Shown here: positions 50,727-59,253 of the stretch, piece by piece
How the letters are laid out: every line of letters begins with the position of its first letter
Position numbering within the stretch: the first letter of the stretch is position 1
NCBI RefSeq assembly: GCF_027625995.1
Contig: NZ_CP115396.1
Span: 4,464,501-4,528,500 of the forward strand
Direction of reading: 5' to 3'
From: Hymenobacter yonginensis
GTDB lineage: Bacteria > Bacteroidota > Bacteroidia > Cytophagales > Hymenobacteraceae
DNA length: 64,000 nucleotides
Program-made: the position numbers and the translations under genes
The notes under the pieces: model-generated
The model's input: only the letters and a program-made list of their open reading frames with translations
What the model was told of the DNA's origin: nothing
The model's database searches: none

Positions 50727-53225
50727 ATGCTCGATTTCTCTGCCGACCTGCCCGCCCTCACCAGTGGCACCCTACTGCTGACCCCGCCCGCCCCTGCGCC
50801 CGTCCAGACCCTGCTGCTGGATAGCCGCCGCGTGGGGCAGGCCGGTGGCAGCGTGTTTTTTGCGCTGCGCGGGCCCCAGCACAACGGCCACCGCTACCTT
50901 CCCGAGCTCTACCAGCAGGGCGTGCGCCTATTTGTGGTCGACAGCGAAGCCGACATTCCCGGCGGGCTGCTGGCCTACCCCGGCAGCGGCTTTCTGCTGG
51001 TGCCGCAGGTGCTGGACGCGCTGCAGGTAGTGGCTGCTGCCCACCGCCGCCAGTTCCGGCTGCCCGTGCTGGGTATCACCGGCTCCAACGGCAAAACCAT
51101 CGTGAAGGAGTGGCTGGCGCAGCTGCTGGCCCCCGAGGAGCGCATCTGCAAAAGCCCGCGCTCTTACAACTCGCAGGTGGGCGTGCCGCTGAGCGTGTGG
51201 GAGCTGAACGCCCGCCACACGCTGGGCATCTTCGAGGCCGGCATTTCCGAGCCCGGCGAAATGGCGCGGCTGGCAGCCGTTATTCAGCCCACGCTGGGTT
51301 TGTTCACCAACTTGGGCACCGCCCACGACGCCGGCTTTGCCTCTCATCAGGAGAAAGTGGAAGAGAAGATGCAGCTGTTCCGGGACGTGGATACGCTGTT
51401 CTACTGCCTCGACCACCAACTGATTCACGAAGCCGCCCAGCGCCACCTGCCCGCGCACCGCACCTTCACCTGGAGCCGCCAGCACCCGCACCTGGCCCAC
51501 GTGGCCGTGACGGTGGCCGAGGCCAGCGCCGACCGCACCGTGGTGCGCGTAACGCTGGCCCGCCCCGTGCCACAGGAGCACACCTTCACACTGCCCTTCG
51601 CCGACGAGCCCAGCGTGGAAAACGCCCTGCACGCGCTGTCGGTGCTGCTGTGGCAGCAGGTGCCCGCCGCCGAAATCCAGCACCGCCTCGATAGGCTGCA
51701 GCCCGTGGCCATGCGCCTGGAGATGAAGCAGGCCCTGAACGACTGCTACGTCCTCGACGACACCTACAACAACGACCTAGCCGGCCTCGCCCTGGCCCTC
51801 GACGCCCTCACGCGCCAGCTCCAGCGCGGCCGCCGCACGCTCATCCTCTCCGACGTACTCGAATCCGGCCTCGCCGGCCCCGACCTCTACGCCCGCGTGG
51901 CCGCTTTGCTGCGCACTCACGGCGTGGCGCGCCTTGTCGGCATCGGCCCCGAAATCCGCCTGCACCAAGGCGCTTTCGATGGGGTAGAGGCTGTGTTCTA
52001 CGATACCACCGAGGACTTTCTGCGCCACTTCCAGCCCGACACCTTCCGCCGCGAAACCATCCTGGTGAAGGGCGCGCGCCGCTTTGGCTTCGAGCGGATT
52101 GTGGCGGCGTTTCAGCAGAAAATCCACGGCACGGTGCTGGAAGTCAACCTCGATGCGCTGGCCCACAACCTCAACTTCTACCGCCGCCGCCTGCAGCCCG
52201 GCACCCGCCTCATGGTGATGGTGAAGGCCTTTGCCTATGGCAGCGGCTCCTCCGAAGTCGCCAACCTGCTGCAGTTTCACCGCGCCGACTACCTGGCCGT
52301 GGCCTACACCGACGAGGGCGTGGACTTGCGCCAGCACGGCATCAGCCTGCCCATCATGGTGATGAATCCCTCGCCGGATGCCTTCCAGAAGCTGCGCCAA
52401 TACCAGCTGGAGCCCGAAATCTACTCCTTCGAGCGCCTGCACGACTACCTGCGTGCCGCCCAAGAGCAGCTGCTGCCGCCCATCCACCTCAAGCTCGATA
52501 CCGGCATGCGCCGCCTCGGCTTCGCCGAAACCGACTTGCCCGAGCTGACCCGGCTGCTGCGCGAAAACGCTGCCCATCTGCGCGTGGCCAGCGCCCTCAC
52601 CCACTTGGCCGGTGCCGATGAAGAGCAGCATAACGACTTCTCGCGGCAGCAGCTGGCCGCCTTCCACCGCATGACGCCGGTGCTGGAAGCCGTGCTCGGC
52701 TACCCCATCCTGAAGCACGCGCTCAACTCGGCCGGCATCCTGCGCTTCCCGGCCGCCCACGCCGATATGGTGCGCCTCGGTATCGGGCTGTACGGGGTGG
52801 AAGCCAGCGGCCAGGAGCCCGATGCCCTGCAGCCCGTGAGCACGCTGCGTACCACCGTGTCGCAGGTGAAAACGCTGCCGCCCGGCGAAACCGTGGGCTA
52901 CGGCCGCCGCGGCCAGGCCGCCGACTTTGAGCGGCGCATTGCCACGCTGGCTATCGGCTACGCCGACGGCTACGACCGGCGCTTCGGCAACGGCGCGGGC
53001 GAGGTGGTTATCCGGGGCCAGCGCGCGCCCATCATCGGCAACGTGTGCATGGATATGTGCATGGTCGACGTCACGCACATCAGCGGCGCCCAGGCCGGCG
53101 ACGCGGCCGAAATCTTCGGCCCCAGCCTGCCGCTGCCCGAGCTGGCGGCCCGCATTGGTACTATTCCCTACGAGCTGCTGACCAACGTGAGCGAGCGGGT
53201 GAAGCGCGTGTTTGTGGCCGAATAA
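50727..53225 (+). CDS. Bifunctional MurF ligase / alanine racemase
   Basis: This 832-residue fusion is typical of Bacteroidota. The N-terminal half is UDP-N-acetylmuramoyl-tripeptide:D-alanyl-D-alanine ligase: a substrate domain, then the ATP site GITGSNGKT (about 116-124), with HAL and DDTYNN in the ligase core (DDTYNNDLAGL). The C-terminal half is alanine racemase from about residue 465: PLP-lysine Lys500 (MVMVKAFAYGSG), NSAGILR, catalytic Tyr725 (GYGRRGQ) and CMDMCMVDVT. Both serve peptidoglycan synthesis in the cytoplasm, one making D-Ala, the other attaching D-Ala-D-Ala. The ATG at 50727 was chosen. All main active-site residues are present. Confidence 0.95.
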   Translation: MLDFSADLPALTSGTLLLTPPAPAPVQTLLLDSRRVGQAGGSVFFALRGPQHNGHRYLPELYQQGVRLFVVDSEADIPGGLLAYPGSGFLLVPQVLDALQVVAAAHRRQFRLPVLGITGSNGKTIVKEWLAQLLAPEERICKSPRSYNSQVGVPLSVWELNARHTLGIFEAGISEPGEMARLAAVIQPTLGLFTNLGTAHDAGFASHQEKVEEKMQLFRDVDTLFYCLDHQLIHEAAQRHLPAHRTFTWSRQHPHLAHVAVTVAEASADRTVVRVTLARPVPQEHTFTLPFADEPSVENALHALSVLLWQQVPAAEIQHRLDRLQPVAMRLEMKQALNDCYVLDDTYNNDLAGLALALDALTRQLQRGRRTLILSDVLESGLAGPDLYARVAALLRTHGVARLVGIGPEIRLHQGAFDGVEAVFYDTTEDFLRHFQPDTFRRETILVKGARRFGFERIVAAFQQKIHGTVLEVNLDALAHNLNFYRRRLQPGTRLMVMVKAFAYGSGSSEVANLLQFHRADYLAVAYTDEGVDLRQHGISLPIMVMNPSPDAFQKLRQYQLEPEIYSFERLHDYLRAAQEQLLPPIHLKLDTGMRRLGFAETDLPELTRLLRENAAHLRVASALTHLAGADEEQHNDFSRQQLAAFHRMTPVLEAVLGYPILKHALNSAGILRFPAAHADMVRLGIGLYGVEASGQEPDALQPVSTLRTTVSQVKTLPPGETVGYGRRGQAADFERRIATLAIGYADGYDRRFGNGAGEVVIRGQRAPIIGNVCMDMCMVDVTHISGAQAGDAAEIFGPSLPLPELAARIGTIPYELLTNVSERVKRVFVAE

Positions 53226-53396
53226 GCGGCTGCGGCCCGGTGTAACCTTATCCGGGAAAAATTTGGATAATGATAATATAATCAATTGCGCGGCCTGTGT
53301 ATCTTGCAACCTAGCCAGGCAGGCAGTGTCCTGTATAGTAGTGAATTGATTTTCACTAAAACCTGATTCCGTGTTCTTATTTTGCTGTTGCCTTCT

Positions 53397-54791
53397 ATGA
53401 TGATTTCTACTTTTGCGCGTCTGACCCGCTACTGGCTCTGCTTGGTGTTGCTTTGGAGTATGGCCGGATCTGCGGCTGCCTCCGCGCCGCTCGCACTCGA
53501 TGGCCTCTGGAAAGGCCCCATCAAAATGCCCGGCGGCGAGTTGGAGGTGGTGTTTCGGCTGGTGAGCCTCACTGGCGGCGAATACTTTGCCACCCTCGAT
53601 GTGCCGCAGCAGCGCGTGAGCCGCATGGCCGTGCAGGTACAGGTGCACGGCGACACCGTAATTCTGGCCGCCGAAGAAGCCGGCAGCCGGTTTATCGGCC
53701 GGCTGGCGGCGGGCGGCAAGCAGGTAACCGGTACCTGGTACCAGCCCGGCCACGAATCGGCCCTGACGCTGAACTTCTCCCCGGCCACCATCAACACCGC
53801 TCCCAAGGCGCGCCTCACGCCGCCCTACCGCGAGGAGGAAGTAGCTTATACCAATGAGCAGATGAACCTGCGGCTGGGCGGCATGCTCACCGTACCGGCC
53901 GGCGAAGGCCCGTTTCCGGCCGTAGTGCTGGTATCGGACGCCGGCGCCCACGACCGGGACGGCACCACCGGCGACTATCGCCCCATGGGCGTGCTGGCCG
54001 ACTATCTCACGCGCCGCGGCATTGCCGTGCTGCGCTTCGACGACCGGGGTGTGGGAGCCTCTGCGGGTGACTTTTCCACTACCATTGCCAGCGAGCTGGT
54101 CGGCGACGTACAGGCCGGCCTGAAGCTCCTGCGGCACACGGCCAAAATCGACACCACGCACATCGGCGTCATCGGGCACGGGGAGGGCGGCAACGTTGCC
54201 CTGCTGTCGGCCAGCCAGCCCGCGCCGCCGGCGTTCGTTGTGACGTTGGCCGCGTACGGGCTGCCCGGCAACCAGCTGGTGCTGGAGCAGCAGCGGACGG
54301 TGCTGAAAGCCATTGGCGTGCAGGAGTTCGACGTTATGGCGTTCAGCAAGCAGCAGCAGGCGCTGCAGGACGTGGTGCTGCGCACGCCCGACGTAAAACA
54401 GGCCCAGGCCACGCTGGTGAAAATGATGCGGGCCTATGACTCGACGCTGGATACACTCACCGCGAAAAACCGCGCCATCGACCTCACGTCTTTCCGCTAC
54501 AGCAACCTGCTCCGGTTCAACCCCGGCATCCTGCTCAACAAGGTGAAGTGCCCGGTGTTGCTGCTCAACGGCACTGCCGACCTAGAAGTACAGGCTGACA
54601 CTAACCTGGACGCGCTGAGCCTGGCCATGGAAAAAAACACGCACGTAACCCGCAAAAAGCTGCCCGGAGTCAACCACCAGTTTCAGGCCGACCCGGCCAA
54701 CTGGGCTCTGGTGAACGGCCAGCGCCAGGAAACTTTCTCACCCGTAGCCCTCGAAGCCGTGCGCAGCTGGATAGTCAGCCACGCCAAATAA
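53397..54791 (+). CDS. Secreted alpha/beta-hydrolase-fold protein lacking the nucleophile Ser (paralogue 1)
   Basis: A 464-residue protein with a signal peptide (LCLVLLWSMAGSAAASA). Its N-terminal beta-rich domain (LDGLWKGPIKMPGGELEVVFRLVSL, about 30-125) is common before Bacteroidota peptidase/esterase-like hydrolases. In the hydrolase domain, FPAVVLVSDAGAHDRD and VLRFDDRGVGAS are normal. The nucleophile elbow reads GHGEGG instead of GHSEGG, with Gly at about residue 262. The Asp (NGTADLEV) and His (PGVNHQF) regions remain. It is therefore probably not a normal serine hydrolase. A close paralogue with the same change lies at 55548. Twin ATGs at 53397/53400. Confidence 0.88.
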   Translation: MMISTFARLTRYWLCLVLLWSMAGSAAASAPLALDGLWKGPIKMPGGELEVVFRLVSLTGGEYFATLDVPQQRVSRMAVQVQVHGDTVILAAEEAGSRFIGRLAAGGKQVTGTWYQPGHESALTLNFSPATINTAPKARLTPPYREEEVAYTNEQMNLRLGGMLTVPAGEGPFPAVVLVSDAGAHDRDGTTGDYRPMGVLADYLTRRGIAVLRFDDRGVGASAGDFSTTIASELVGDVQAGLKLLRHTAKIDTTHIGVIGHGEGGNVALLSASQPAPPAFVVTLAAYGLPGNQLVLEQQRTVLKAIGVQEFDVMAFSKQQQALQDVVLRTPDVKQAQATLVKMMRAYDSTLDTLTAKNRAIDLTSFRYSNLLRFNPGILLNKVKCPVLLLNGTADLEVQADTNLDALSLAMEKNTHVTRKKLPGVNHQFQADPANWALVNGQRQETFSPVALEAVRSWIVSHAK

Positions 54792-54865
54792 CCCAACTCC
54801 TGCTGCCGGGAGCAGCGCAGGCTGGTTCAGCCCCATTGCCGGAGGGCCTTACTCTCTACCTTTCA

Positions 54866-54913
54866 TAGCCCGCCCTGGCGGATGCAGCTTCCTGCATCCA
54901 CCAGGGCGGGCTA
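54866..54913. terminator. Strong hairpin after paralogue 1
   Basis: TAGCCCGCCCTGG and its complement enclose a second stem GGATGCAG/CTGCATCC. Total span is 48 bp with a 3-base loop. Only a weak T tract (CTATTGCTTG) follows. Confidence 0.75.
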
Positions 54914-55547
54914 TTGCTTGAAGCACGCGTGAGCACGGGCAAGGGCACGGCCGGTAGCGCAACGCACATACTCTATCAGCACACCAGAATCAGAAGTGCA
55001 GAAATCGGCTGTTATGGAGTATGATTATATATAATTCGTATATAAGTATTTATGCCATAAGTGAAATATTATACTCATTTAATCAATATATCAGGCAGAA
55101 TTGATATATTTGTTTTCTCAATTCGGGAATTGTTTTCTGTCGCTCAATATGCCCGTTTGTGTCTATTGCGCTAAGCTGGCGCACTTGGTTCTCGTTGGTG
55201 CCGAAAAGCTACACTAGGTGCCTGTAACCCGCCAAATACAGGATATGGCACTTCGCTACTTCTTATCTGTCGGAACACCCGGTTCGTCGCTTTCTGAAGG
55301 CCATTGGGCTTGATTATTAACATGCGGCCCAATGAACTTCTACTTTTGACACAACGGCGGTAGTCAACTGCGTTTTCAATAACCGATTTCTTATCTTTCT
55401 CTTTTCTGTTGCCCATGCTAGTAGGTGCAACCTCCACGCACGTCATCTTTTGCCTGGGTAGCATGGGCTGCCAACCCGCAGCTGATTCACTCAGGTAAAA
55501 ATTTGGTTTTTCAGTAGTTATCTATTTTGATTCTCGCCCAGCGCTCC
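54914..55547. other. A+T-rich gap between the two hydrolase paralogues
   Basis: These ~630 bp are much richer in A+T (for example TATGATTATATATAATTCGTATATAAG near 55,020) than the genes on both sides. A - strand frame at 55171-55464 has no family features. No clear RNA gene or repeat was seen. The first 60 bp of the gap after the hairpin may hold the upstream control of paralogue 2. Confidence 0.5.
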
Positions 55548-56939
55548 ATGAAAACTTCTGTTTGCCTACGATTCCTGCGTGGGTGCCTGGCCCTGCTGCT
55601 CTGCGTAGCAGCCAGCTCGGCAGTAGCCGCTCCCAGCCTCGACGGCTTCTGGAAAGGGCCCCTGAAAATGCCGGGCGGTGAGCTGGAAGTCATCTTTCGG
55701 CTGGTCAGCCTCACCGATGGCTCGTACTTTGCCACCCTGGACGTGCCGCTGCAGAAAGTAAGCCGCATGGCTGTGAAAGTGGATGTGCGCGGCGATACAG
55801 TGATTTTCGCGGCTGAGGAAGCTGGCAGCCGGTTCGTCGGGCGAGTGGCCTCGGGGGGCAAGCAGGTGGAAGGCACGTGGCAGCAGCCCGGCTTTCAGGT
55901 ACCCCTGACGCTATCCTACGCCGCGCCGGCCATCAGCACCGCCCCTAAAGCCCGCCTGACGCCGCCCTACCGCGAAGAGGAAGTTGCCTATTCCAATGTG
56001 GCCGTTAATCTGCGGCTGGGCGGTATGCTGACCGTGCCTGCCGGGCCGGGCCCGTTTCCGGCCGTGGTGTTGGTGTCGGATGCCGGCCCGCACAACCGCG
56101 ACGCCACGGTAGGGGAGTATCACCTGCTGGGCGCCCTGGCCGACTACCTCACCCGCCGTGGCATTGTTGTGCTGCGCTTCGACGACCGGGGTGTGGGTAG
56201 TTCCACCGGCGACTTCGCTCAGGCTACCACTGCGGCCCTGGTGAGCGACGTGCAGGCAGGCCTGAACTATCTGCGCACCCGCCCCGAAGTCAACCTGTCG
56301 CAGATTGGGGTGATTGGGCACGGCGAAGGCGCCAACGTGGCGCTGCTGGCCGCTACGCAGCCGCTGCCCCCGGCCTTTGTGGTGTCGTTGGCGGGCTACG
56401 GGGTGCCCGGTACCACACTGGCCCTGCAGCAGCAGGCGGCGCTGCTCCGCTCCCTGGGCACGGAAACCGCTCAGATTGAGGCCGCCACCAAGCGCCAGCA
56501 GTCCATGCTGGAAATCATCAGCCAGACGCCCGACGAGTCGCAGGCGCGGGCCATTGTGGCCAACATGCTCCGCCAGAACAATGCGGCAATTGACGCCGAA
56601 GCCGCCCAGGCCAGTGCGGCAGAGCTTACCTCGTTTCGGTACCGGTATTTTCTGGGCTTCAATCCCCTGGAGCGCCTGGCTGAGGTGAAATGCCCGGTGC
56701 TGCTGCTCAATGGTACCGCCGACCTCTACGTGGCGGCCGATGCCAATATGGGGGCGCTGGCCAAAGCCCTGAAAGCCAACCGCGACGTGACCAGCAAAAA
56801 GCTGCCGGGCGTAAACCACCTGTTTCAGCCCGACCCGGCCGAGTGGCCCATCGTCAACGGCCAGCCGCGCGAAACCTTCTCGCCCGTGGCCCAAGAAACC
56901 ATCCGCGCCTGGATTGTAGCGCACACGGCGGCCAAGTAG
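55548..56939 (+). CDS. Secreted alpha/beta-hydrolase-fold protein lacking the nucleophile Ser (paralogue 2)
   Basis: This 463-residue paralogue of the protein at 53397 has the same signal peptide plus N-terminal domain (LDGFWKGPLKMPGGELEVIFRL) and hydrolase domain (FPAVVLVSDAGPHNRD; VLRFDDRGVGSS). The elbow reads GHGEGA with Gly at about residue 259 in place of Ser. Asp (NGTADLYV) and His (PGVNHLF) positions are kept. The two copies are similar over their whole length, so they come from a tandem duplication. Retention of the Ser-to-Gly change in both suggests an ancestral loss and a conserved non-hydrolytic role. The ATG at 55548 starts the signal peptide. Confidence 0.88.
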   Translation: MKTSVCLRFLRGCLALLLCVAASSAVAAPSLDGFWKGPLKMPGGELEVIFRLVSLTDGSYFATLDVPLQKVSRMAVKVDVRGDTVIFAAEEAGSRFVGRVASGGKQVEGTWQQPGFQVPLTLSYAAPAISTAPKARLTPPYREEEVAYSNVAVNLRLGGMLTVPAGPGPFPAVVLVSDAGPHNRDATVGEYHLLGALADYLTRRGIVVLRFDDRGVGSSTGDFAQATTAALVSDVQAGLNYLRTRPEVNLSQIGVIGHGEGANVALLAATQPLPPAFVVSLAGYGVPGTTLALQQQAALLRSLGTETAQIEAATKRQQSMLEIISQTPDESQARAIVANMLRQNNAAIDAEAAQASAAELTSFRYRYFLGFNPLERLAEVKCPVLLLNGTADLYVAADANMGALAKALKANRDVTSKKLPGVNHLFQPDPAEWPIVNGQPRETFSPVAQETIRAWIVAHTAAK

Positions 56940-57011
56940 CGCCGGCGGAAACGGGAAGTTTGGTACCTTCCGCCCCGGAACTCACTAACTACCCCTACGC
57001 TCCCTTTTCTG

Positions 57012-57632
57012 ATGAAAAAGACCTTACTGTCTGCTCTGGCAGCTACCGCCCTGCTGGCCTCTTCCTGCAGCGACCTGAAAAAGCCGGAAGAGAAAGACCA
57101 GCTTTCGGAAGCTACGGCCGATACTGCCGTAGTAGCCAGCAATGGCACCACCGTAGCCGATGCCGCCGCTGGCGCCGCCAATGCCGTGGACTCTGCCTGG
57201 GACATGACTAAGGCCCAGCTGGCCAACGAAACCTACGAAGAAATCGACCTGCCCGAGGTAACCGTACGCGGCAACGAGAAATACAGCGTGTACGGCCTTG
57301 AAGAGAAAGTGCTGTTCGACACCGACAAGGCCGACATCAAGCCCAGCGCCACGCGGGCCCTGTCGGAAATTGCCGCTTCCATCGGCCGCCGCTATGGCAA
57401 GAGCCAGGTGCGCGTGCTGGGCTTTGCCGACTCGCGCGGCGACAAAAGCTACAACAAGGAGCTGAGCGCCAAGCGCGCTGAAGCCGTGAAGAAGTGGCTG
57501 GCCATGAACGGCGGCATGGGCGACGCCCGTGTCAGCATCGAGCCCATGGGCGAAGCCGCTCCGGTAGCTTCCAACGCCACCGCCGAAGGCCGCCAGGAGA
57601 ACCGCCGCGTAGAAATTGCCGTCATCAAGTAA
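57012..57632 (+). CDS. OmpA-family lipoprotein
   Basis: A 206-residue lipoprotein: signal with lipidated Cys at about residue 19 (LLASSC), a low-complexity Ala/Asp/Thr linker (about 25-75), and a C-terminal OmpA peptidoglycan-binding domain (VLFDTDKADIKPSATRALSEIA, then GFADSRGDKSYNKELSAKRAEAVKKWL and NRRVEIAV). It would tether the outer membrane to the cell wall. It lies 72 bp after the hydrolase paralogue and is followed by a nested hairpin terminator. Confidence 0.9.
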   Translation: MKKTLLSALAATALLASSCSDLKKPEEKDQLSEATADTAVVASNGTTVADAAAGAANAVDSAWDMTKAQLANETYEEIDLPEVTVRGNEKYSVYGLEEKVLFDTDKADIKPSATRALSEIAASIGRRYGKSQVRVLGFADSRGDKSYNKELSAKRAEAVKKWLAMNGGMGDARVSIEPMGEAAPVASNATAEGRQENRRVEIAVIK

Positions 57633-57654
57633 ATCGCTGATTTGCGCTGATTTG

Positions 57655-57809
57655 CGCTGATTGAGGTGATGTCGCTGATTTCTTGACGCTTCACTCTCGA
57701 CGTTCAGCCACAAAAAGAAAGGCCGCTTCATCCGAAGCGGCCTTTCTTTTTATTGATTTTCTGCTGACAGCAGTGCGTCAAGAAATCAGCGACATCACCT
57801 CAATCAGCG
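57655..57809. repeat. 35-bp inverted repeat enclosing a terminator
   Basis: Outer arms 57655-57689 and 57775-57809 are exact complements. Inside is a terminator with AAAAGAAAGGCCGCTTC (57713-57729) pairing with 57734-57750, with T tracts in both directions. ATTTGCGCTG repeats precede the left arm. It lies between the convergent OmpA and carboxypeptidase-regulatory-like genes. Confidence 0.85.
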
Positions 57810-57820
57810 TAAATCAGCGA

Positions 57821-58720
57821 TTAGTCTTTGATCTGGTCTACTTCGGCCTTGATCATGGCGTTGTAGCGCTGACCGTTGCTGGAGAGCGTGAGCAGGCTCC
57901 AGCCTTTGCCCATGGTGTAGCTCCAGGTGCGGCTCTCCTTAAACTCGAAGGTAGGACGCATGATCTGGCCGTAGGGCGTGTAGGTGTCCATGAAGTTGGT
58001 GGTGTAGAACTTGTCGCCGCTCACAATCCACTCCATCGCCACGAAGAAGCCCTCTTTCGGCGCCTCGATGTTGTACTGGTTCAGGTCAACGGTGTACCAG
58101 GCGCCGCCTTTCGGGGCCGATACTACTACGTTTTCGGTGAGCAGGTCGGTGTTGGGCGAGTTGTAGTTGCCGTCGGCCTTGTAGAGGCGCACGCGGAACG
58201 GCTCGCGGGGGAAGCCGTTTTCGCCGATGTAGAACGACACCGAGCGGACGTTGCCGAGGGTCTTGCCCTTGTCGTTTTTCACGAAGAAAGCATACTGGCT
58301 GCCGGGCATACCCTGGATCATGCCTTCACCGGGCGTGCTCGACTTCGAGCCCAGCGCCAGATCTTTCACCTTGCCGCCCTTTACCGTTACGTTGCTCAGC
58401 TCGATAACGCGCTTAGGCACCTCAATAATCAGGTCGGTTTGGGACACGCCGCGCTTCACGGCCACGGCCATGCGCTTGTAGCCAAGCGCCAGCACGATGA
58501 TGGAGTCCTGGGCATTTTTCTCAGGCGTTGCCATCTGAAAAAAGCCATACTCGTTGGTCAGGGCGCCGGTTTGCTCTTCCTTCAGGCCGATGGAGGCAAA
58601 CGGGATGGGCTCCTTGGTTTTGGAGTCGACGATCCGGCCCGACAAACGGTTCTCCTGGGCCATGCCCAGCGCCGGGAACAACAGCAAAAGGGTAAAAAAT
58701 GCGAGTAAGCGTTGCAGCAT
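57821..58720 (-). CDS. Secreted carboxypeptidase-regulatory-like domain protein
   Basis: A 299-residue protein with a signal peptide (LLAFFTLLLLFPALGMAQ) and an N-terminal carboxypeptidase-regulatory-like (CarboxypepD_reg) domain (RLSGRIVDSKTKEPIPFASIGL, about 25-110). A beta-rich C-terminal half of about 180 residues shows VSFYIGENGFPREPFRVRLYKAD. No TonB plug or barrel follows, so it is not a transporter. Such proteins are common in Bacteroidota envelopes, with unknown roles. The stop overlaps the end of the hairpin region. Confidence 0.82.
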   Translation of the reverse strand: MLQRLLAFFTLLLLFPALGMAQENRLSGRIVDSKTKEPIPFASIGLKEEQTGALTNEYGFFQMATPEKNAQDSIIVLALGYKRMAVAVKRGVSQTDLIIEVPKRVIELSNVTVKGGKVKDLALGSKSSTPGEGMIQGMPGSQYAFFVKNDKGKTLGNVRSVSFYIGENGFPREPFRVRLYKADGNYNSPNTDLLTENVVVSAPKGGAWYTVDLNQYNIEAPKEGFFVAMEWIVSGDKFYTTNFMDTYTPYGQIMRPTFEFKESRTWSYTMGKGWSLLTLSSNGQRYNAMIKAEVDQIKD

Positions 58721-58931
58721 GGTTAGGCAGAATAGTGTTGTATGCCAAAATTAAAATGATAATACCAATTCCCATCATGCCGTCTTTAAATATTCCTAAA
58801 GATGCAATTGCGAGAAGGAATAGTGCTAGCCAGATGCAAGCCGCTTTATTTCAGGGCCATAGTGCCGGCCCAGACGGAAGCCCCAAACAGGGGGGATATA
58901 AGCTGTTGTTGGCCGAAACATAAATGGGTAG

Positions 58932-58956
58932 TACCTTTGTTTAAAGCAAGTCTAAA
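58932..58956 (+). promoter_or_regulatory. feoAB promoter with possible iron-regulator site
   Basis: TACCTTTG (58932-58939) is the -7 box, 30 bp before the feoA ATG. It is followed at once by TTTAAAGCAAGTCTAAA (58940-58956), an imperfect palindrome that resembles DtxR/MntR-type sites. Iron repression is inference. Confidence 0.5.
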
Positions 58957-58969
58957 TAACTCCGCTCCT

Positions 58970-59245
58970 ATGTCTGCTTCCCACGCGCCTGTTTCTCCTG
59001 TTTCCGCCCCGCCTCGCCGGAGCGTGAAAGACTTGCGGCTGGGTGAAAGCGGCACCATCTGCTGCCTCCAGGACCCCGAAATGGCGCTCAAGCTGCTGGA
59101 AATGGGCTGCATCCCGGGCACGCAGGTGCGTCTCAACAGCCGGGCCCCGCTGGGCTGCCCAATCACGCTGGTAGTAGGTGAGGCGGCAGATTATACTTTG
59201 TCGCTGCGCGTGAGTGAGGCGGCGACCATTCTGCTCAAAGAATAG
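58970..59245 (+). CDS. feoA: FeoA-type ferrous iron transport accessory protein
   Basis: A 91-residue protein with an SH3-like FeoA domain: SVKDLRLGESGTICCLQD, then LKLLEMGCIPGTQVRLNSRAPLGCPITL and the end YTLSLRVSEAATILL. FeoA works with FeoB in Fe(II) uptake. It ends 8 bp before feoB, so both form an operon behind the promoter at 58932. The ATG at 58970 gives a short Ser/Pro-rich N-terminal tail before the domain. Confidence 0.92.
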   Translation: MSASHAPVSPVSAPPRRSVKDLRLGESGTICCLQDPEMALKLLEMGCIPGTQVRLNSRAPLGCPITLVVGEAADYTLSLRVSEAATILLKE

Positions 59246-59253
59246 CCCAGCGT

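Noticed and set aside
51777-54179. An 800-codon open frame on the - strand
   Set aside because: It lies antisense to the MurF-Alr fusion and the first hydrolase paralogue. In GC-rich DNA with strong third-position bias such antisense frames are common, and its translation has no protein family features.
55171-55464. A 97-codon frame on the - strand in the gap between the hydrolases
   Set aside because: No motif, no clear start signal and no neighbour on that strand.
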